This document shows positions 1-11,985 of a DNA stretch of 64,000 nt, one piece after another. Source of the stretch: Fasciolopsis buskii (lineage: Eukaryota > Platyhelminthes > Trematoda > Plagiorchiida > Fasciolidae). A program made the position numbers and the translations under genes. The notes beneath the pieces were generated by a model. It was not told the origin of the DNA, ran no database searches, and saw only the letters and a list, made by a program, of their open reading frames with translations. Every line of letters starts with the position of its first letter. Position 1 is the stretch's first letter. The stretch is taken from contig LUCM01000147.1 of the NCBI GenBank assembly GCA_008360955.1, positions 79,621 to 143,620 on the forward strand. Reading direction: 5' to 3'.

Positions 1-3000
1 TGGTATGAGAATCAAGAGTGGCCGGGTCCCATTTTGCCATTCAAAGAGCAAGTAATTAAAACTCAAAAGACCATTGAAATGAACTCCTGAAAGTCTCCCG
101 ATTACTAAGTTTAGATTAATTGATCTTTTGGCGTAAAATATGCAGCTGTTCGTCCTGTCAGAATGAACTCAGTTTATTTGTTGAATCCAAACTATGCAAC
201 TGCATTCCAGTTTATGCACCGGTGTTATTCAGTTGCTTATCTCTTTGCCCATGCTGGTCGGCTTCCAAACCGGTCAGACTTGTATTCACCATGTTTCATG
301 TCAACGACAGGTGTTACAAAACAGGCTCATCTGTCATAGAAACACGATCTCTATCCTTATCGAGTTAGATGCAGTGTTCGACTCAGTCGATTGTAAAGTT
401 ATCTCTTACCAAATAGTATGCCAGTTTCTGTGAACGAACACAAATGTGACTTTGTGACTATAGCAATCTTTCGAAATAGCTAATGTCGAAAGGTGGTGTT
501 TATCACGACAACCCTGTTTCACTTTTGTTGCACAACTTTATCGTTTAAATGATTACACAGATTGTACTATCTTCTTGTGATAATGGCGGCGCTGATATGT
601 GTCAAGAGGAGAAATATGTATGTTATGCTTCTTAGAAAAGACACAGGAAGGTTGTTGGCATATCTCGACCCCAGGAAGGGTAGCGCAGACATCTTTGAGA
701 TGCCGTTTACACTTTCGGAAAGTGAAATATTGTTGCAGCCCTGGACTGCCAGAATGTCCAATCTTGTTCCTGCAAAGACGGAGTTGGGTGGGGTGACTAG
801 GTCCTGCTATATTGGCAGTTAAATTTCATCATTTGATTGCATATGATAGACTGGTCCCACTATACGATTGGGCAGCAAGGCCGTTGCGGACAGCTGGGGG
901 AAGAATGTCAGTGTTTGAACACGTGTCTGCGTGGCACTGCTGTAACTCAGAGGTGTGTCTCACAGTGCTGGGCCAAAAGGCTTTACAGGCACTACAATTG
1001 AAAAAAGTCCTCGGAATTTGTTATGCATAACCGTAGATGGACTCCCCGATTATGTACTACCGACCAAGACAAGTAATGACTGATAGATGTTTCTAGACGT
1101 CAGCTCATTCCCCGAAGGATGTATTGACCTAAGCAAGTCAAGTAAGAGTACCGGGCTTGGGTTCTATGCCAAAATGACAGAAACTTAATACACCGATTAA
1201 ACATGCTGTCTGAGGGGGTGATTTGAATTGCTGGGATTACAGAGGTGACATCAACAAACCAGTAATCTTCCTCTAGAGATTGTTTTGGCCGGCAGCAAAA
1301 ATGAAGTACGAAAAAGGGGAATCTGAAGAATAATTCTCCATTACTGTTTTGTTGTCCTCATGATATCGGTAACAGCATTAGTAACACAGACGAGATGCAC
1401 CATCATCTGGAGCGTTAAACTGACTATGCTGATAGAACAGAGTACTGACATCGCCTGGTGTGTTGCTTTCGCCGCTAGGATTAACTCAATAGTGCGCTAA
1501 TCTACCCAATGAAAAATGACCGATCATTCCAAATTAAACTACCGGATATTTCAGAGTGCAATTCAACAGGGCTTGTATAATTAAGGTATAAGATTTATCG
1601 ATTATTTGTAAGGAAACAACGCAGTCTTGCCGTCCATGTCCAACGGAAATATAAAACATTGTTTTGAAGGGCTCCACAGGCAAAACTGTGTCCATAATAG
1701 ACATGTTACTCAGAAACTGCAAGATCTTTATCCAGCTGGTTTCCAAAAGCTGGCCAGCTTGATGTCCCTTGAATATAGTCCCGAAGTGCCAATGAAACAG
1801 CGGTCCCCAAATCCTGACCACGAAATGAAAGATGTCAGCAGGATTTTACAAACCAGTTATTGGATCCCAATTTCGCACAAAACTATATCTGACAACTTAT
1901 ACTGTTTTACCAACCGAATATTACTTAAAATTTCTACCATTTTAAGTTTTCTATCACTTCTGGAAAGGCTTTTCGACCATTGAGAATCTGCTATTGGGAA
2001 AGTGATCAGCCCACTTAAGGCATACAGACTTAGAGCACCGTTACCGCTTTCTGTTCAACAATGGTTCGTAAAACAGCAGGTACATGTAGAAAATTTTCAC
2101 AAATTACCCGGCTAACAGGTTGTATATCTTAAGATACGGAAAAACCATATTCAGCATTTTTTTTTCTCTCAGGTTAACAAAATTCGCGTGTGTCATTTAA
2201 ACGGCCACGAGACGCGAATCTACACGCCGGAACCCCGGGGCTTCCGACATTGACAACTTATGGATTTCACATGCTTTTCAACTATCCGTCTAATTTGGTT
2301 TTGAAATGAAAACGAAAAGATGCGAGAATGCACTTCCCATACTTCGCTAATCCGCAATATTATGACCCTACGCGAACCGAAGAACATTTTATCTTGCAGT
2401 CAGACAAGCTTCTTAGATAGTCCACCTATTCTTGGCATTGTCAGAAAATACCAAAGACTTGTTTGTATTCGCATGGCTACGTCACTGTTGGAACGAAATG
2501 CGATTACCTCTGGTGTTACTCTGTTGCCTGGACTAGACGTTGCCCACATGTACTGTTTGTAAAACCACATTCGCTTCTGGGAAGGGAAATTCTGTGTTTC
2601 CAGAAATTTCAAGATGAAAACGAGGTTGGCAAGTCACTTGCACATTTACTTCAACATGTGTACCATTTTTGTTGTACTTCTTCTACGTCTCCAGGACAGA
2701 AGAAAAAATATAATTTATCGAATTTGAAAACCCAAGGCAACGTTTTTGTTTTGTTATGTCGACCAAGAATTCATCAGCGCGATCGAAAGAAAGCCACTTT
2801 GGTTATTTGGTTCACCTTAAGAATGTCACTAGCATCGAGGTGGTTTGCTTTTCCGCAATAACGTGTGTGATCAAAGCCAAACGACGCACACAAACCTCGT
2901 CACATTAGTTTCGGGGACCGAGAGAAAACAGAAGAAACGACGTGTGTGTGCTTATATATATGTATATGTATATGCATTTATATATATATATATATGTATA

Positions 3001-4200
3001 CATATATATACCAAAAGAGAGAGAGCAATAGAATGAACTGATCGGGTCAACTGATCTCAACCAAAAGAGTGCACGTGAAAACGTGACCTTAGGAAAACAA
3101 AAGCTGCTAAAATTCAGTGCAAATCGAATGCTCATTTGGATCAAATGATTCCAGTAATATGCGGCTGTACGAATGAAAATTCCCTATGATCAGTGCTGAT
3201 GAGCCATAGATAAGTTAAAATTGGCAACGGGTCGTTATTGTTTGTACACTTTATGGTACATTTGAATACAGAAACGAACAAAATCTGTGACAGATCGGTG
3301 AAAGTAATTCTGTTTAAGTCGTGAAATCAGTGATTTACAATGATTTCTCATAAGATGATTAAAATCCCGAAGGGATTAATTTTCCCAAAGAGACGGCACT
3401 CTGGTTTTTAATTAAGAAACCACGGAAAATTTATAAAATAATTTCTTCCATGCTAAAGATCATCGGTGGCTTATATTCACTACGTTTGTGCTGGGATGTC
3501 CACTGACCATGAGAGACTTTGAGTCGAAGGTTTCAACCATTAGGCCAACCGAGCGGAATGTCAACAGTTTATTAAATATCAGCACTAAATGGCATGGCAT
3601 CCTCATCTGGGGGTTTCTTATTTCTTGCGTTAGATGCTGGGGCTCGAAAAGCACACGAAAGTATAAAGGCTCTAAGGATGCACTCTGCTTATAGGTTCTA
3701 ACAAAGATAGTAACCATAATGCGCTGTCGATTTGCAGTGCTACAATTCGTTAATCTCCGGCACTTTCACTTGGAAGTTTGTATGAACTTTTTTTTCAGGA
3801 GACCTAGACCCGGTTATTCGAAGAAAACTTTCATCCGGAACATTCATGTATTTATCATCCTCATTAACTTGATGTACACGTTCGTAAAAATCGACCTTAT
3901 CCGGGAAACGGCAACTTGCTGACTGAAAAGTCCCTGCCCCAGTGGGACAACAACAGGCAAGACGATCGGTTGGTGCTTTGTTAATACTAACACCTTATCG
4001 CCGTTTGGACGAATTATCTGCTTAACCAATATTTTGAACTTTCGAGCTCATTTAACCACGTGTGGTTTTCATTCAAGGATCATTGATCGATGAGAATATT
4101 AAGGATGATCTTGTTATTCTTGGAAGCATTCAATGCTTTCATCAGGATGGTGTACAATACAGAACGGAAGTGATCGGCGGCGTTAACACCTGCATTGTTA
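1..4200. other. No recognised gene; intergenic or intronic sequence
   Basis: Short open frames occur on both strands, the longest 132 codons near 2,463-2,861, but none shows a known motif and all are within chance length. The only clear structure is an impure AT microsatellite near 2,952-3,010. I see no transposon protein motif here, although the 5' end of the LINE that follows could begin in the last few hundred bases. Confidence 0.6.
2952..3010. repeat. (TA)n microsatellite, impure
   Basis: About 60 bases of alternating TA with interspersed TG and GC steps, followed directly by a short GAGAGA run. It is simple sequence with no sign of coding. Confidence 0.9.
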
Positions 4201-4295
4201 GCCACTGTTCAGGCAAGTCCAGCACCGTCTTCAATTTCTCCACTATAGCGGTTAAATGTCATCCCAAATTTCCCCTTTTCATGTCACGGTAATTT

Positions 4296-6300
4296 GTGAC
4301 AAATATATTACTCCACTTTGTCCTATACACAATGTTGATTTGTCCTTTGACACTTTCATTTTTGTCCCTGTTCCATTATAGTCTGAATGGACAATCTTAT
4401 TTATGCTTACCACGTCCACACCTATCTCGGCTTGCTTTCGGTTTAGCTGATCTATGTCTTGTCCCTGTTAAATGTGGTACAGTTTTAGGCGGGCTAGTCA
4501 CCAAGCCGACTGATCTTCTTCATTTGCGACCGCGAGCCCATGCTTTGTGGAGTGATCATTCTCCCGTTTCAGTTAAACCAATTATTTATTCCCGCTCCAC
4601 AAATCAGTCATTTGCTAGAACGAAACAAATCAAGGCTAGGATAAACATCCAGTCTCCCACCAATTTATCCATAATTTGACCATCCTGCCCTGTAGCATAC
4701 ATTTGGTTTCCCTTTAAATAGTCTCTCTTTTTGTAAATGTATTGGCAAAGGCACTGAACGAAATCTCTGGCCTACGATATTAAATTCGAACGAAAAGATA
4801 GCTTCACTCCAACTTACGTTTCTGAGATGACCATAAAAAGAAATGGCCTATAAACTTCATAACCGAGCTTCTGTGGAATATTGCTCCGTTTCCGTTTGCT
4901 GATGGGGCAGACAAAACAATTGAAATCGTCTCTCGCCAGTCTTTTTTGGCCACTAATAACAGTTAAGTTTTTTGGCGTGCTTTCAGTTTCTTATGCGGGT
5001 AATTCATTTGGCTGCCGATTTGCGGTACCGATGCTGATATTCTGAATGTCACAATCATTCATCAATTCTGCGATACTCTGTTAAAATATACAATGCCTAG
5101 TGCCTCAGAATTTGTAACCTTTTTCCCCAAATCAGCTATTCAAGCTACTTCGATCATTCAAAATAATGTCCGTTTTCCACGATTATCAATTGAAGCAGTT
5201 TTTATCAAGGTAGTCATGCCTGGTCTCTTCAAAATGTCCTTTTTTACCCATGTTACCCCATCCATTGAAAATCAACAAAGACGTTTATTATCCCCAAACG
5301 CAACTTGAAATATTTTGTCAAAGCAATTTCGTCACATTGTCATTACCGTACCCGCTCTTAAATTAACCAAACGTGCTGTCCTAAGTCGTTTATGTTCCTC
5401 CTTCCGTAGCACTACGGATCTAGTTCAGTTGGCATACAGGCCCAACAGATGTACTCTGAATGCAGCAGCCTCACTCACCGAGTTTAATCCGTTCCATAAA
5501 ATCATTCCCTTATTCTGCTCTAGATTGTTCCTCTGTCTTCGGTTACGTTCCGCGTTCTGTCTTTCTTCATAAGCTTGGGTTGTTCGGATGTCTCTTTTCC
5601 AAACCGTCGAGAATGAAAGACAAACTTTCTGATAGAACTTACTAAACTTCGTTGTCGTTTATGGATTCCAGTCTTTAACACCTCATGCCCTCAAATAGTT
5701 AGTCTTGTCTTCTCAATATTTATCTTTGTGATTAGCCCACCGATCCACTGGCTGAGATTCCTAACTATACAGACGATCTCGTACCATGTAAACGGGTTTC
5801 CAATCACCCAGACTTCACATGTCTCTGAAAGCCGAAGTAACAATCAGATCTCATCTGATCTCCTCCGTCTTTATCCTAATACATCTAATGGTTTCACCCT
5901 TTCTTGATCCCATGTCCGCAATAAGCATTTGAAAGTAGACGCCTTTTCCTGTCCTAGAACCAATTATGCCGAACTTTTATGTTACAGTTTTGCACCAATC
6001 TACAATGGACCTCTTATATCCTCGACTGCACCAAACGGATAAGCTGCCCGTCTTTTCCAGTCCATGGACTGAAACGCTTTGAACCAAACGAAACTGTTAC
6101 CATTTTCGTTATCTATCATTGCGTTCTCTCATCTAAGTCTGCTGCACTCCAATCATGTTTCTGGGCCTGATAAACACAGATTTTCACTTATTTTACAGAG
6201 ATCAATTTACCAGTGATTGTTTTTCCACTCTTGTTAAGTCTGCTATTAGCAAATTATTTAATTTCCACATAAAAATTTTTCATGGAAATCGCTGACTTTC
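4296..6300 (+). mobile_element. Decayed CR1/Jockey-like non-LTR retrotransposon (LINE)
   Basis: Two domains of a LINE lie in the expected order on the plus strand. At 4,296-4,679 an open frame ends in SDHSPVSV (from 4,551), which resembles the catalytic SDH block of an APE-type endonuclease. From 5,093 onward reverse-transcriptase blocks follow: FRHIVITVPALKLTKRAVL near 5,327, QLAYRPNRCTLNAAASL near 5,426, ALDCSSVFGYVPRSVFLHKL at 5,517 (motif A), and NYTDDLV at 5,763 (motif C, normally YADD). Motifs A and C share one frame; the earlier blocks are in another, so at least one frameshift separates them, and stops interrupt throughout. The element cannot make a working protein. The start and end limits are approximate, and the exact clade needs a tree. 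Confidence 0.72.
5093..5850 (+). pseudogene. LINE reverse transcriptase remnant
   Basis: This is the reverse-transcriptase core of the LINE. In functional relatives it copies the element's RNA into DNA at the insertion site. Blocks 1 and 2 are read in one frame up to about 5,480; motif A with its aspartate (LDCSS) and motif C (YTDD) are read in a second frame. The sequence between A and C contains several stops, and the text just before motif C (PTDPLAEIPNYTDDLV) preserves the usual spacing. Both catalytic aspartate positions are still visible, but the frameshift and stops make it a pseudogene. Confidence 0.72.
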
Positions 6301-7386
6301 TTGCCCATCTCTTTTACACGGTGATCTGTCTTCCTGTTGTCCAGTCATTCGGAGTACGGGCTGATTGTCTCTCTATTATTAAGGCTTACCAGAAATCTAC
6401 TGTGTCAAGTTTTGTACAAAATATTGGTTAAAAAGGAAGAAATTATGGGAGAGGACATTGATAAAATCAAAAGCGAAAAGTTTCACATCGTACCACACCT
6501 TCGATGTGCTTACACGTTGATAGTGTACTCTGTGTTCCGCGTACCAATAAATTTGTTTTTGCTACACAATGGTATGTAAGCTTCCCAACAGACAGACACT
6601 CGTCAAACGATTCAATACCGTGGAGTGGGATACAGCCCAAACATGTGTGTGCAGCGCTTTTATTTTTTATTGGCAAGTTGGGCGTTGACGATGCATGCTA
6701 AACAATTGGAAAGTCACATTAGATTAGTATGGTCTGTATACGTGTGTATAAACAGATTAACAGTCACGATTAGCAAACTGCACTAAACTTTCGAATTACT
6801 TGACTCACCTTGTGACAAATGGATGCCAGTTTTAGTTTTGATGAAACTAGATATTAAAACCCAAGATCATTTTGACCTCTACTTAGTATAGTTTACGTTT
6901 AGTATAATATCGGTTCAACATTCTTATATGCATCCCCAAGCCAAAATCATTGAAAATGAGCATGTGAAACTGGAATTGTACTTAAATGTCACCTAGCTTA
7001 CAAATTACCCAATAAGTGGAAACAAGTAACTATCCCAGTCAAATTACATTGTGAAATATTCACATGTGAACTAACGTTTGTTTGTAAATACATTTGACAT
7101 CTAATATGTGCACCAGAAGAACAATGAATTTTGCCACTTTATGCATCCAGATATACTTCTATGATAAATGGTTGCAACGGTGATTTGTAGCATGCCTATG
7201 AACTATACCGAGTTCGCTTCAGATTACCCGTTTCAAAAACCAATTGAATCAAAATCAGACGTTATTACGGGTTTGTATTTGAGATGCTCATGAATTAAAC
7301 GTGAATTAATTCATATGAATCAAACGCTGATGTTAAGAATATCCGGATACAGCTAATTTGTGAGTACCCTCGTTAGAATTAACATG
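6301..7386. other. No recognised gene
   Basis: The sequence is AT-rich and open frames here do not exceed 80 codons. The first part may still belong to the LINE 3' end, but I see no tail repeat or poly(A) that would mark it. Confidence 0.5.
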
Positions 7387-7625
7387 CTCGCAGGCGAACT
7401 GGATGAGGTAAATAGACTCAGTTATTTGGGTAGCTGTATCTCAAATATTGATCGCATATCGGATGCGCGCGTACAAGTTTGATTGACATTCACCATTCCG
7501 GGGGTATCTGTGGGTCGGCGTGACATCCGGGTTCGTTCAATGATCGAGTACACGCAGCACTATTGAGGTCGGCTTAGAAAGTTGGCCGCTGACAACAGAG
7601 GGTATAAAAACTTTTGGTATTTTAT
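7387..7625 (+). mobile_element. RTE-like LINE fragment: C-terminal part of reverse transcriptase
   Basis: In one frame the translation reads GELDEVNRLSYLGSCISNID and then GRRDIR. After a frameshift near 7,566 it continues as ESWPLTTEGIKTF. This order matches the thumb/C-terminal part of RTE-type endonuclease-reverse transcriptases, in which a YLGS block is followed by RRDIR and then an ETWPL-like block. Two stops plus the frameshift show it is dead. Upstream catalytic motifs are not visible, so this is a 5'-truncated copy, as is usual for LINEs. Confidence 0.62.
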
Positions 7626-10049
7626 TACATTGTATTGTATAGACTTTTGCGTACAACAAATAATATCGCATAGTAGTCAAAAATGTGGGGTAAAATATAA
7701 ATAAATTGGGACAAAAATAAAATAAAAATACACTCATCACCTCGTGAAAAATATAAAAACCTCACCGAGGAATAATCATAGCACATTATGATAAGCTGGA
7801 CAACGTTGTCTTCATAGCGCTAAGGGAATATTTTGGCAAGACTTTGCAAATAACTCGAAAGCGCTGGGTGCTTGAATCCAATTTTTAGAACAGGCATTGT
7901 GTCAGAATAATGCAAGATGACTTGGGTATGTTCTGCGCTGGTTCTTGTACTTCGGTCTGCGGGACAGATTTTGACTGGAAGATGTTTCAAGGTTGCAACT
8001 TGATGACACGGGAGAAAATCTGATTGTTTCATCCAATAGAGTGGCTCGTGCAGGTGTAATTGGACTACCGGGTTGGGGTCCAAGAAATTCCCAGGATGGG
8101 GTTGGAGACAAACGCTGATATAGGTCGTTGCCGCAGTTTGTGGCGTTGTTGCATTGAAAATCTCTCTTCTTTTTTTTGTATAATTCCTCTGCTTACTATT
8201 TTCTCGTCGATTCGGACTATTCTTCGTGCTTTTTCACTCAGAGCAGACATTCTCGGCGTTAGCAATCAAAACCGGAGCAAGTAGATTTGACACAACTGAA
8301 CTGACCGGTCATCACTGGAACCGAGCGACGACCAAAATAAACCTGTCAGACACGAGCAAGCATACAGAATTTAGTGAAATGTATCACTCAAACTACTTTT
8401 CTGAAGTTTGCAAACACATTTTAAAGGAGACCAAGGTGCATTCACACGGAGTGCGTTGAAATTGAATAGACCATCATCAGAAAAGCAAACGGTTTCAATA
8501 AACAAGAATACGTTCAATGAATAACACATGCATATTTTTAAATCCGGAAAGCAATAAAACCGTAAGCATTTAGGATTTGTCATACTTTTTCCAGTTACAT
8601 TTATCCCACAGAAACAGGAAGCTCGTGAAAGTAATTCAGAAAAGAATTTCCAGAGTAGATTTGTGACTGATTACCCGCGCAAAGTCTTGGTTTGCTGTTT
8701 TTCATCCCAACAGGTTAAATCCTTTTGTTAACAGTAAATATAATTCAATCGAACATTGTGAATTGAATCCGATTTTCTCTACTGTTTTACCATGAAAACA
8801 TTGGTCTTTAATGAGTCTGAGAATTAGTATTGGTTGTAGCTCAGACTGATGGCAGGTCTTGATTCCTGGGCTAGACTATCAGTTGACAAAAGCCTCATCT
8901 GAAAAAAACGGATAGAAGTTATATGTTGTGGGATGTTAGCGTATCAGTTCATTCTGATTGACCCGGACTAGCACTTCAAGTGATTCGATGAGACCATAAC
9001 CGGAGACTGTTAGCCTTTCGGGAAGTTTCATCGAGCAGCATATTGAAGCCAACACTATGTGCGCGAAAACTGTTTACCCACAATATGTTCCCGCCCTGGT
9101 GTTGACCAGTCGGCTTCGTTCAGACATCCTTCCGAATTTGGCGACAGCATTCACTTCCCATTATGTTGCTCTTCGCCTCATTCTGATGTGAAGTATGACC
9201 TTGTGCATGCACGACTGAAAAGATTAAAAATATACTTCTTGGGCGGATGTGCTCAGGCTCAGACGAACGAGACATTCAGTACTTGATGACGGCTGAACCT
9301 GGCTAAACTAAATTGGTCACCTAGTGGTGAGATCCATGCTATTCGTCCAGGTTATATATGAACACATCCTGTTCGTAGCCGGCTGAAATTTCTTGCTATA
9401 GTAAGCAGGGGTGGATTTTGATGTAAATTCTTATTTTTCATTCTGGGTTTATGGAACACATGGTGTTTCGTCGGCCGATCGATTTTCTTCTATTGAACCA
9501 TTTGCCGGTCGGTCTCAGTTAATGACCAGTTCGGTGCTCAGTACAAACGAATATTCCCTCCCAGGCGTTGACGATTCAAACGCATCAGATCTCTTTTTGT
9601 GTAGTTCACGGTGTGCGCAATCAAGCGGCACAGCTGAAATACCGTTTGCGTCTGACGCGATATGACGAAGTGCCACATAACATCCTATCCGGTCAGAATA
9701 ATTACCGTTCCTACTTGTGTCGTCTCCTTGTATCACTGTATTTCCGGAGCCACAATATTCGTTTGTTAGGTATTCAATAACCGTAGGGTAAAAGACGGAG
9801 GAATAGTTAGAATTCCAATAACTTTGCAGCAATCACAAGACCCTGTGAAAAATAGCATAGGTATAGCCATTGACCAAAGCATTTTCGAGGATAAGAAATA
9901 AATAAATCAACCCCGTCTTAATAACCATAAGGGTCTAACGGCAGGCAACTGTTTTCTATCCGAAAACTGATGACACGGGGCATTATTCTGTACGACTACA
10001 GTTATTCCGGAAAAAACTTTTGAATTGGTACTTTATTATACTTTTACAG
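7626..10049. other. No recognised gene; short unassigned open frames
   Basis: Overlapping minus-strand open frames at 7,820-8,265 and a 105-codon minus frame at 9,515-9,832 have unremarkable composition but no known motif and no convincing pair of splice sites. The plus frame at 9,411-9,665 overlaps the last one. I cannot decide between weak exons and chance. Confidence 0.4.
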
Positions 10050-10441
10050 AAAAATTTCGCATTTTTTATGGTGCCTTAAATTGTAATGCAGTGCCGCAAC
10101 TACAATTCTTTACAACGCAGATTGACAAACTGACTGACGTTATAACGAATATCACCAAGAGTGTTTCTAGAAGTCCACATCTTTTCCAGTCCTGCCTCGT
10201 GAAACAAGCAGGGAAACAAATCAAACGCCAAAGCGAAAGCGTCGAGAATTTTAATTCTTCTAAGCATAGGTCTGTTTTGTGCTTGCTGATACTTGGACAT
10301 CAACAGAAGCTAATTTTTCTAGCTTCTCTTCCTTCTGCAGTAAAAATAATATCACAGAACAACGAAAGGCAATCAAGTGACCTGATCGAAATTCACCTCC
10401 CCCCTCTCTATAAACCATTGCCATTCAGCACTGATAATTAA
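10050..10441 (+). CDS. Candidate exon, unknown protein
   Basis: A pyrimidine-rich stretch ending in TTTTACAG at 10,049 forms a fair 3' splice site, and the frame after it stays open for about 130 codons to a TAA at 10,441. A possible 5' splice site (ATAG then GT) follows position 10,269, which would give a 220-base exon. The translation is mixed hydrophilic and hydrophobic with no domain I recognise. Its length is at the chance limit for this window, so this is a candidate only. Confidence 0.22.
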
Positions 10442-11000
10442 CCATACACCATAGTAAACGTGGAATTGCCCAGTTAATGGAGGTGAATTTTTATCTTCCC
10501 CACAGTTGCTTTATTTGATTGAGTTAGTGGGCAAAGAAATGACCTCGTCTGAATAGGGGGGATATGTCTGCTAGTGATTATATAATAATAGTAAAAATCG
10601 TATTACTAACTTCAATTATTCCGTTATGTTTTTAAAACAAAAAATTTAGAATATTTCAGGATGGGAAATATTATCTTCATGTGGCCGCGGAATAGGAAAC
10701 ATCCAGACGGTTGGAGAAGTCAAACCTGTGAATTTTACATTGACGAGCCACCAGTGTTCATGGCGTGGCCACCGCTAGAATATATCAACAGATCGTCGTT
10801 CGTTCCAAGCACGTGCTATTTGCTCTTTCTGGCAAGTTCTTACTTAGATGATTTCATTTTCCCGGCCAGGGTGATTCACATTCAACTATACCAGGGAAGG
10901 AGCACACCAAGTAGGAATTTTGCTGATTGCGGGCAACTTATACATTCTCCCTTGGTGTTCTTAAATGATATCCAAAGATGAAATCTTATCTATTTAGTTC

Positions 11001-11026
11001 CATATATATATATATATATATATATG
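11001..11026. repeat. (TA)n microsatellite
   Basis: About 25 bases of pure alternating TA following a CA dinucleotide and ending before GCAAGC. Confidence 0.92.
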
Positions 11027-11396
11027 CAAGCACACATCTGATGTGAGATTCAAATAAATGGTGATGTGAACAGACAAACGAAACTGGAGACAAATTGACG
11101 CTGATGATGAGTAGCTGACAGAGTCCACCAGTTACCGAGGCCACTGGGAACAGGCAAAACAAACGATGAGCAAGAACAAAGCCCCGAAGTCAAACATCGG
11201 TATCGTTGTTCGGAGATATACGATAGATAGCACGCATGCATTTGAACTAGAAGTGACAGAGCTCTTTTCACAGACACGTACACATACACGCAACCAGCTA
11301 TTTGCCAGACAAAGTTGTAAGATGATATGTTCGTGCATTTGTATTTGTTAACTGTGTGTATTTGTTAAATCCTATGCCATTTCTCCTGTCCTCTAG

Positions 11397-11985
11397 GTTC
11401 GTTATGTGCCTTTCTCTGACACACGCGTTTCTTGCCCAACCTACCAGTTCCATCAGCTAGGTCCACTTCAACGCATTTGCGAGACAAAGTGTGATTGCGA
11501 AAACGAAAAGCGCGTACAAACAGACGTAATAACGTTAATTGCCACTCAAGATCCTCTTTCTTCTGTGACAGTGCACAAGCATTTGGTCGCGTACTTTGTA
11601 AAGTTAGAAATATATTTGTCCATAGGTAGTGATAGCAATAAGTAATTAACCTTATCAGGTATACTATCACCTCTTTTGTTTCGTGAGAACTAAAGTGGTG
11701 TGTTGCCGTTACATGAAGCTAGGGATCATGGTGAATTTTGTGCACACAAACACAAGTCCTCACAACTACTTCCAAGACTTAGGTCCTCTGCGTACAAGGA
11801 ATGAACAAAATCCTAATTCAAATCTCTTCCCGGTTGACTGTGGACACCTGCGTCCCACGACAACAACAAGCATTTTGTGTTCTTGCCAGTGGATACCTCT
11901 AGAACCTAATGACAGTTGCTATGAGTGCACAAAGTTAATAAAATTCCTGTGCGAAAAGCTCTCTCATCACACAATTAAATGCTAA
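11397..11985 (+). CDS. Candidate pair of exons (11,397-11,597 and 11,659-11,985), unknown protein
   Basis: The tract ending CTGTCCTCTAG just before 11,397 is a good 3' splice site. The frame then runs 67 codons to a GTAAAG donor at 11,598. A 61-base intron ends in TTATCAG at 11,658, and the next frame runs 108 codons to TAA at 11,985. Both joins are phase 0, so the two pieces connect in frame. The second piece is cysteine-bearing (DCGHLRP, CSCQW, CYECTK). I recognise no family. The minus strand is also open over part of this stretch (11,365-11,670), which weakens the case. Transcript evidence would decide. Confidence 0.27.

Noticed and set aside
10661..10981. YLDDFIF as a gypsy-type reverse-transcriptase motif C
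   Set aside because: No other reverse-transcriptase block lies near it in the same or neighbouring frames, so the match is taken as chance.
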